Origin: Saccharothrix sp. | GTDB taxonomy: Bacteria; Actinomycetota; Actinomycetes; Mycobacteriales; Pseudonocardiaceae | Length of the DNA stretch: 64,000 nucleotides | Reading direction: 5' to 3' | NCBI RefSeq assembly: GCF_031180885.1 | Contig: NZ_JAPSLK010000045.1 | Span: forward strand, 1 to 64,000 | Shown: piece by piece, positions 60,803 to 64,000 of the stretch | How positions within the stretch are numbered: position 1 is the first letter of the stretch | Layout of the letters: each line of letters opens with the position of its first letter | Translations under genes and position numbers: made by a program | Notes under the pieces: generated by a model | The model's input: only the letters and a program-made list of their open reading frames with translations | The model's database searches: none | What the model was told of the DNA's origin: nothing

Positions 60803-61459
60803 TTACTCCGGGACTTCCGTCTCCAGGCGGGTGCGGGAGTCGGCTACGGAGCGGGCGGCGGTTTCGGGTTTGTCGCCGGCGCTGACCATCATGTTGACCA
60901 GCTGGGACTCGAAGATGCGCTCCGCGTCGTACGGTTCGAACAGGTAGTCGCCCAGCTCCAAGGTCACCAGGCCGTGCGTGGCCACCCACATGTGGTGGGC
61001 CACCAGTTCCGGGTCGCCCGGCTCGAAGCGGCCCGAGGCGATGCAGCGGCCGGCGCAGCGCGCCACGTTGGCCAGGGTGTAGCGGCCGTGTTGGCGGTCT
61101 TCGTCGGACAGGGTGAAGCCGGCCAGCGAGAAGCCGCCGAACATCACCGCGTACAGGTCCGGGTTGGCCAGGGCGTTGCCGCGGTAGGCCCTGCCCAGCA
61201 GGGCCATGTCGGCCACGGGGTCGTCGGTCTCGGTCACCCCGGTCAGGTAGCGCTGGAGGCGGGCGAAGCCCTCGTGCACCATCTCGCGCACGAGTCCTTG
61301 CATACCACCGAAGTGCGTGTACACGGCCATCGTCGAGGACCCGGCCTCGGCGGCGATCCGACGGGTCGACAGCGCCTCCGGTCCCTCCTCGGCCAGGAGA
61401 CGGGCGGCGATGTCGACGAGCGTGGACCGGGCGTTGGGGTCCGATCGGCGTGGGCTCAC
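60803..61459 (-). CDS. TetR-family transcriptional regulator
   Basis: The 218-residue protein has a TetR helix-turn-helix at residues 12-55 (STLVDIAARLLAEEGPEALSTRRIAAEAGSSTMAVYTHFGGMQGL read in parts) and an all-helical ligand domain with NPDLYAVMFGGFSL and AHHMWVATHGLVTLELGDYL, typical of the TetR_C_33-like group. The start is a GTG at 61459. Immediately upstream is an inverted pair of GTTATGGAAT motifs (61469-61478 and 61506-61515) shared with the divergent carotenoid-oxygenase-like gene. The same ten bases occur before the PKS gene. It therefore looks like an autoregulated repressor of the adjacent gene and perhaps of the enediyne PKS. Confidence 0.9.
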   Translation of the reverse strand: MSPRRSDPNARSTLVDIAARLLAEEGPEALSTRRIAAEAGSSTMAVYTHFGGMQGLVREMVHEGFARLQRYLTGVTETDDPVADMALLGRAYRGNALANPDLYAVMFGGFSLAGFTLSDEDRQHGRYTLANVARCAGRCIASGRFEPGDPELVAHHMWVATHGLVTLELGDYLFEPYDAERIFESQLVNMMVSAGDKPETAARSVADSRTRLETEVPE

Positions 61460-61468
61460 CTTGACAGT

Positions 61469-61515
61469 ATTCCATAACGCCGCTATAAATTGTAATCAGA
61501 ACACTGTTATGGAAT
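61469..61515. promoter_or_regulatory. Inverted repeat operator between TetR and carotenoid-oxygenase-like genes
   Basis: ATTCCATAAC (61469-61478) and GTTATGGAAT (61506-61515) are exact inverted copies with 27 bases between. The left arm lies 10 bases before the TetR start, the right arm 16 bases before the ATG at 61532 and just ahead of its ribosome site. The A+T-rich centre (ctataaattgtaat) probably holds both promoters. Confidence 0.75.
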
Positions 61516-61531
61516 CCGGGAGGTGGGGGCG

Positions 61532-62500
61532 ATGGCCGCGCCGACACGGAAAGCCGAAGCGGGACTCGACGTGCGGGGCGTTCTCCCCGCCGCACTGGAC
61601 GGCGCCTACGTCCAGACCGCCGCGCGCGGGGTGTGCGGCATCCGGCTCGGTGGCGGTGCGGCGCGGTGGTTCCGCGGCCCCCGGCCGGTCGGACTGCCGC
61701 CCGTGCACCCCGCCGCGGCCCGCCCGGTGTTCGACGGGAAGCGTTGGCACACCGCGGTGTCCCACCCCGGGCTGGGGTACGCGGAGCACCTCCAGATGGG
61801 TGTGGACGGCACGCTGAAGCACGCGGAAGTGTTGGCCGCCAACGGCACGAGCGCGCTCGCGGTGGCGGGCCGGTACGTGGTGGTCTTCGACTCCGGCCCC
61901 TACTACAGCCGTGCGGCGGCCATGGTCGGCCTGCGTGATCCTTATGTGCACAAGGAAAACAGCCCGGTACGCGTCGGGCTCATCGACGGCGGCGAGCCGT
62001 GCTGGTTCGACGCGGGTGAGGGCGAGGTCCTGCACACCGTCAACGCCCACGCCGAACTGGGCCGGGTCGTCGTGGACGCGGTGTGGGCACCGGGCGTCCT
62101 GCGCCGCTGCGCGATCGATCTGGGCACTGGTGCTTTGCGCATGACTGACTTGCCGGCGCTGGACACCGGCATCGTCGACCCGCGCGTGGCCAACCGGCGG
62201 CACCGGTTCGTCTTCGGCACCGCCGGGAACGCGGTGGTGCGCCACGACGTCGCGCTCGGCCACCGCCTCGTGCGCCACCTGCCTTCACAACCGTCGCAAC
62301 CGGTTTTCGTGCCGCGTGGGCAGGAGGAGGGTGACGGCTGGCTGCTCACCCTCGCCGGCGACCGCCTGCTGGTGCTCGACGCCGAAGACCCCGCGGCACG
62401 TCCGATCGCCGAAGTCGCACTGCCGTTCGCGGTGCCGGCCAGCCCGCGCGCGCAGTGGCTGACGGCCCCGGAACTCCACGGGGAGCGCCGGGGCCGGTGA
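61532..62500 (+). CDS. Shortened carotenoid-oxygenase-fold protein, probably not a classical dioxygenase
   Basis: The 322-residue protein resembles carotenoid cleavage (RPE65-type) oxygenases but is over 100 residues shorter than usual (about 450-500). Matching parts are FDGKRWHTA, the SHPG turn (His78), AVAGRYVVVFD, EVLHTVNAHAELGRVVVDAV (His168) and the closing VPASPRAQWLTAPEL. In active enzymes four histidines hold iron. By alignment two are kept (78, uncertain, and 168). The second, in the usual MHDF motif, is Ser107 (TSALAVAG), and the fourth, in the usual FHGxW motif, is Arg306. Iron binding in the normal way is thus unlikely, and a polyene-binding or altered role is possible. The ATG at 61532 has GGGAGGTGGGGG upstream. 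Confidence 0.8.
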   Translation: MAAPTRKAEAGLDVRGVLPAALDGAYVQTAARGVCGIRLGGGAARWFRGPRPVGLPPVHPAAARPVFDGKRWHTAVSHPGLGYAEHLQMGVDGTLKHAEVLAANGTSALAVAGRYVVVFDSGPYYSRAAAMVGLRDPYVHKENSPVRVGLIDGGEPCWFDAGEGEVLHTVNAHAELGRVVVDAVWAPGVLRRCAIDLGTGALRMTDLPALDTGIVDPRVANRRHRFVFGTAGNAVVRHDVALGHRLVRHLPSQPSQPVFVPRGQEEGDGWLLTLAGDRLLVLDAEDPAARPIAEVALPFAVPASPRAQWLTAPELHGERRGR

Positions 62501-62511
62501 CAGCCGAGTCA

Positions 62512-62616
62512 GTCGACGCGGAGTGGGTCCACGTCGGGCAAGTCCACGCGGAGTCGGTCCACGCGGAGTGGGTCCACGTCGGGTCGATCCACGCCGGGTC
62601 AGTCCACGTTGGACAG
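62512..62616. repeat. Seven 15-bp tandem repeats
   Basis: Units of the form gtccacgcggagtgg follow one another seven times with variants (cgtcggg for cgcggag). The array fills the gap between convergent genes and runs into the last codons of the DinB-family gene at 62599. Each unit contains GTCCAC or GTCGAC. There are no spacers, so it is a minisatellite and not a CRISPR array. Confidence 0.88.
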
Positions 62617-63393
62617 GGCGAACTGGCCGGGGCGCCTGCCTTCCCCGGCCGGACCGCGGTAGGCCTGGGCGATCTCCAGCCACCGCGTGGCCAGTTCGCC
62701 CTCCGCCCGCACGTCCAGGTCGGTGTGGTGCCGCCGGCGGGTCACCAGCAGGCAGAAGTCCTCCGCCGAACCGGTGACGCGCTGCGCGGCGTCCTCCGGC
62801 CCGAAGTCCCACCGCTTGCCGGACGGCGCGGTGATCTCGAACCGGAACTCGTCCGCCGGCGGCTCCTCGCCGCGCGCCAGGTACCCGAAGTCCTTGGTGC
62901 GCACGGCGAAACCGACGAGGAAGCCGAGCCGGTCGTCCCACTCCCGGTGCACGCCCAGCGCGTCGGCGACGTCCTGGCCGTGCCCGAACAGCTCCATCAT
63001 GCCCGCGCTGGCCAGCACCGACGGCGGCAGCGGGTTCACCAGCCACGGCACCACGGCGTCGGCAGGCACCGCCGCCAGCGCGCCGATCGAGGTGGCCTTG
63101 GTCATCTGCCACCGGTTCACGAGTTCGGTGGTGTCCAGCGCGAGGTGCGGAGCCATCGCGCCCGCCACGTTGGCGTCGAAGTCGTCCGAGAGCCCCGACA
63201 TCATCGCGCGGAACCGGTCGCCGTCGGCCGCCGCGAGGCCCGCCATGGCGAAAATCGCGGTCAGGTGCGCCACCTGGTGCTTCACCGTCCACCCGGGTGA
63301 CGGCGTGGGCAGCGACCACGCGGCGTCGTCGAGGTCGGCGATCATCCGGTCGAAGTCGTCGCCCGTGGCCCGGAGCGCCGTGATCACGTCCAT
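62599..63393 (-). CDS. DinB/TIGR03084-like metal-binding protein
   Basis: The 264-residue protein matches the actinobacterial TIGR03084/maleylpyruvate-isomerase-like group. Seen are LRATGDDFDRMIADLDDAAWSLPTPSPGWTVKHQVAHLTAIF (in parts; H in HQVAHL is a metal ligand), ELFGHGQDVADALGV with the third-site histidine, and RDAAQRVTGSAEDFCLLVTRRRH-like C-terminal text (residues about 205-228). Mycothiol-linked isomerase or transferase chemistry is the usual guess; the substrate is unknown. Two ATGs six bases apart (63399 and 63393) are possible; the second has better spacing to GAAGGA. Its final codons are part of the 15-bp tandem array. Confidence 0.8.
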   Translation of the reverse strand: MDVITALRATGDDFDRMIADLDDAAWSLPTPSPGWTVKHQVAHLTAIFAMAGLAAADGDRFRAMMSGLSDDFDANVAGAMAPHLALDTTELVNRWQMTKATSIGALAAVPADAVVPWLVNPLPPSVLASAGMMELFGHGQDVADALGVHREWDDRLGFLVGFAVRTKDFGYLARGEEPPADEFRFEITAPSGKRWDFGPEDAAQRVTGSAEDFCLLVTRRRHHTDLDVRAEGELATRWLEIAQAYRGPAGEGRRPGQFALSNVD

Positions 63394-63517
63394 GCGCATG
63401 TCCTTCGGTCGAGTTGGACGGACTGGAATCCGACGATGCCGCAGCACGGACGTGATGTCTTCTTGCGTTGTGCTCTAGGGAAATCCGCCTCCTGCTTCAG
63501 GGATCAGGCGTCGCGCG

Positions 63518-64000
63518 TCATGGATCGGGCGGCGACACGGGTGCGCCGGCTAGACGCGGCCAGTTCGCGGGGGCGTACAGTGCGGAGTAGGTGCCGTAGC
63601 CGAGCTGCTCGGCGGGCACGCCGTCCGGAACCCCTTGCGCCGGAAGCGGTGCACGGTCGAGCAACCCTTGGTAGTACGCGAGGACGTCCCGGTCGTGGAG
63701 CGCGCACTTCACGTCTTCCCCGCACCACTTCGCGAATCGGGTGAACACGTCCTCGGTCACGCGGGCTTCGTCGGAGGCCATGCGGCGGAATCCGATGCTG
63801 TGGTCGACCGCGCCGTCGAACACCGCCGCGCGCACCCGGTGCGGGAACAGGCGGGCGTAGGTCTTGCCCAGGAGCGTGCCGTAGGACAGGCCCAGCCGGC
63901 TGACCTGCCGCGCCCCCAACGCCTCGCGCAGGGCGTCGAAGTCGCGGGCGGCGCTCACCGTGTCCACGCGGTCGACGAGAGGACCCGTGGCGCGGCGACA
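63518..64000 (-). pseudogene. 3' part of a tripeptidyl-aminopeptidase-like alpha/beta hydrolase, apparently truncated
   Basis: The reading frame runs in from beyond the window edge and holds the family text TVSAARDFDALREALGA, the nucleophile elbow GLSYGTLLG and KTYARLFPHRVRAAVFDGAVDHS. It then gives WCGEDVKCALHDRDVLAYYQGLLDR and ends soon after YSALYAPANWPRLAGA with VSPPDP. Secreted SGT/TAP-type peptidases normally continue for well over 100 residues after this point and supply the catalytic Asp and His there. Those residues are absent and no continuation is seen in other frames before 63394. It is therefore probably a 3'-truncated gene, though a short functional variant cannot be excluded. 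The N-terminus is outside the window. Confidence 0.65.

Noticed and set aside
62512..62616. CRISPR-like array
   Set aside because: The 15-bp units are directly adjacent with no unique spacers, and no cas gene is near.

Overview
The window is about 72% G+C, almost fully coding, rich in GTG starts and 4-base GTGA/ATGA gene overlaps, and carries an MbtH protein, mycothiol-type DinB proteins, DmdR/IdeR-like iron boxes and an enediyne-type polyketide synthase. This points to a filamentous actinomycete; the Pseudonocardiaceae (Saccharothrix, Actinosynnema, Lentzea or Amycolatopsis-like) is a guess from gene content, not a proof. No rRNA, tRNA, CRISPR array, transposase or replication origin was seen.

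Region 1 (1-31.1 kb) is an iron-siderophore locus. It has two FecCD permeases, an aryl-acid adenylating enzyme, an EntS-like exporter, an alpha/beta hydrolase, an MbtH protein, four large NRPS genes and a lipoprotein ferric-siderophore receptor. Three sites resembling the actinobacterial iron box lie before the three transcription units. Domain order: NRPS-1 C-A-T-C-A-T-E, NRPS-2 C-A-T-E, NRPS-3 C-A-T-C-A-T-E, NRPS-4 ArCP-Cy-A-T. Pocket residues read by eye suggest Ser (three near-identical A domains), an N5-acyl/formyl-N5-hydroxyornithine-like residue, a basic residue (hydroxyornithine?) and Ser/Thr/Cys for the heterocycle-forming module. I infer the order NRPS-4, NRPS-3, NRPS-1, NRPS-2 and a mixed-ligand aryl-oxazoline/hydroxamate siderophore of the amychelin/gobichelin style. 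No thioesterase domain, aryl-acid synthesis gene, ornithine hydroxylase, formyltransferase or transport ATPase is in the window. The NRPS genes carry in-frame minisatellites and four copies of a short dispersed repeat, all apparently in permissive loops.

Region 2 (31.2-34.3 kb) is a transition zone with a DinB/maleylpyruvate-isomerase-like protein, two membrane proteins of unknown role and a 560-bp gene-free stretch with two perfect hairpins.

Region 3 (34.3-62.5 kb) is a compact enediyne-type locus. It has an HxlR regulator, a SgcJ/EcaC-like protein, a DHA2 exporter with an AhpD-like protein, a GMC oxidoreductase with a small partner, an AraC regulator, a P450, UnbU, UnbV, two DUF1702 (UnbL-type) paralogues, a MetE-like methyltransferase and a membrane protein. 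Divergent from these are the enediyne PKS (KS-AT-ACP-KR-DH-PPTase), its hot-dog thioesterase, a flavin reductase, an SDR and an acyl-CoA carboxylase beta subunit. A TetR regulator and a shortened carotenoid-oxygenase-like protein that lacks two of the four expected iron ligands close the locus. A shared 10-base motif links the TetR/carotenoid-oxygenase promoters to the PKS promoter. No sugar, aromatic-acid or apoprotein genes are visible, so this is the core cassette only, or the tailoring genes lie elsewhere.

Region 4 (62.5-64 kb) holds a 15-bp tandem repeat, another DinB-family protein and the 3' part of a peptidase-like alpha/beta hydrolase that seems truncated.
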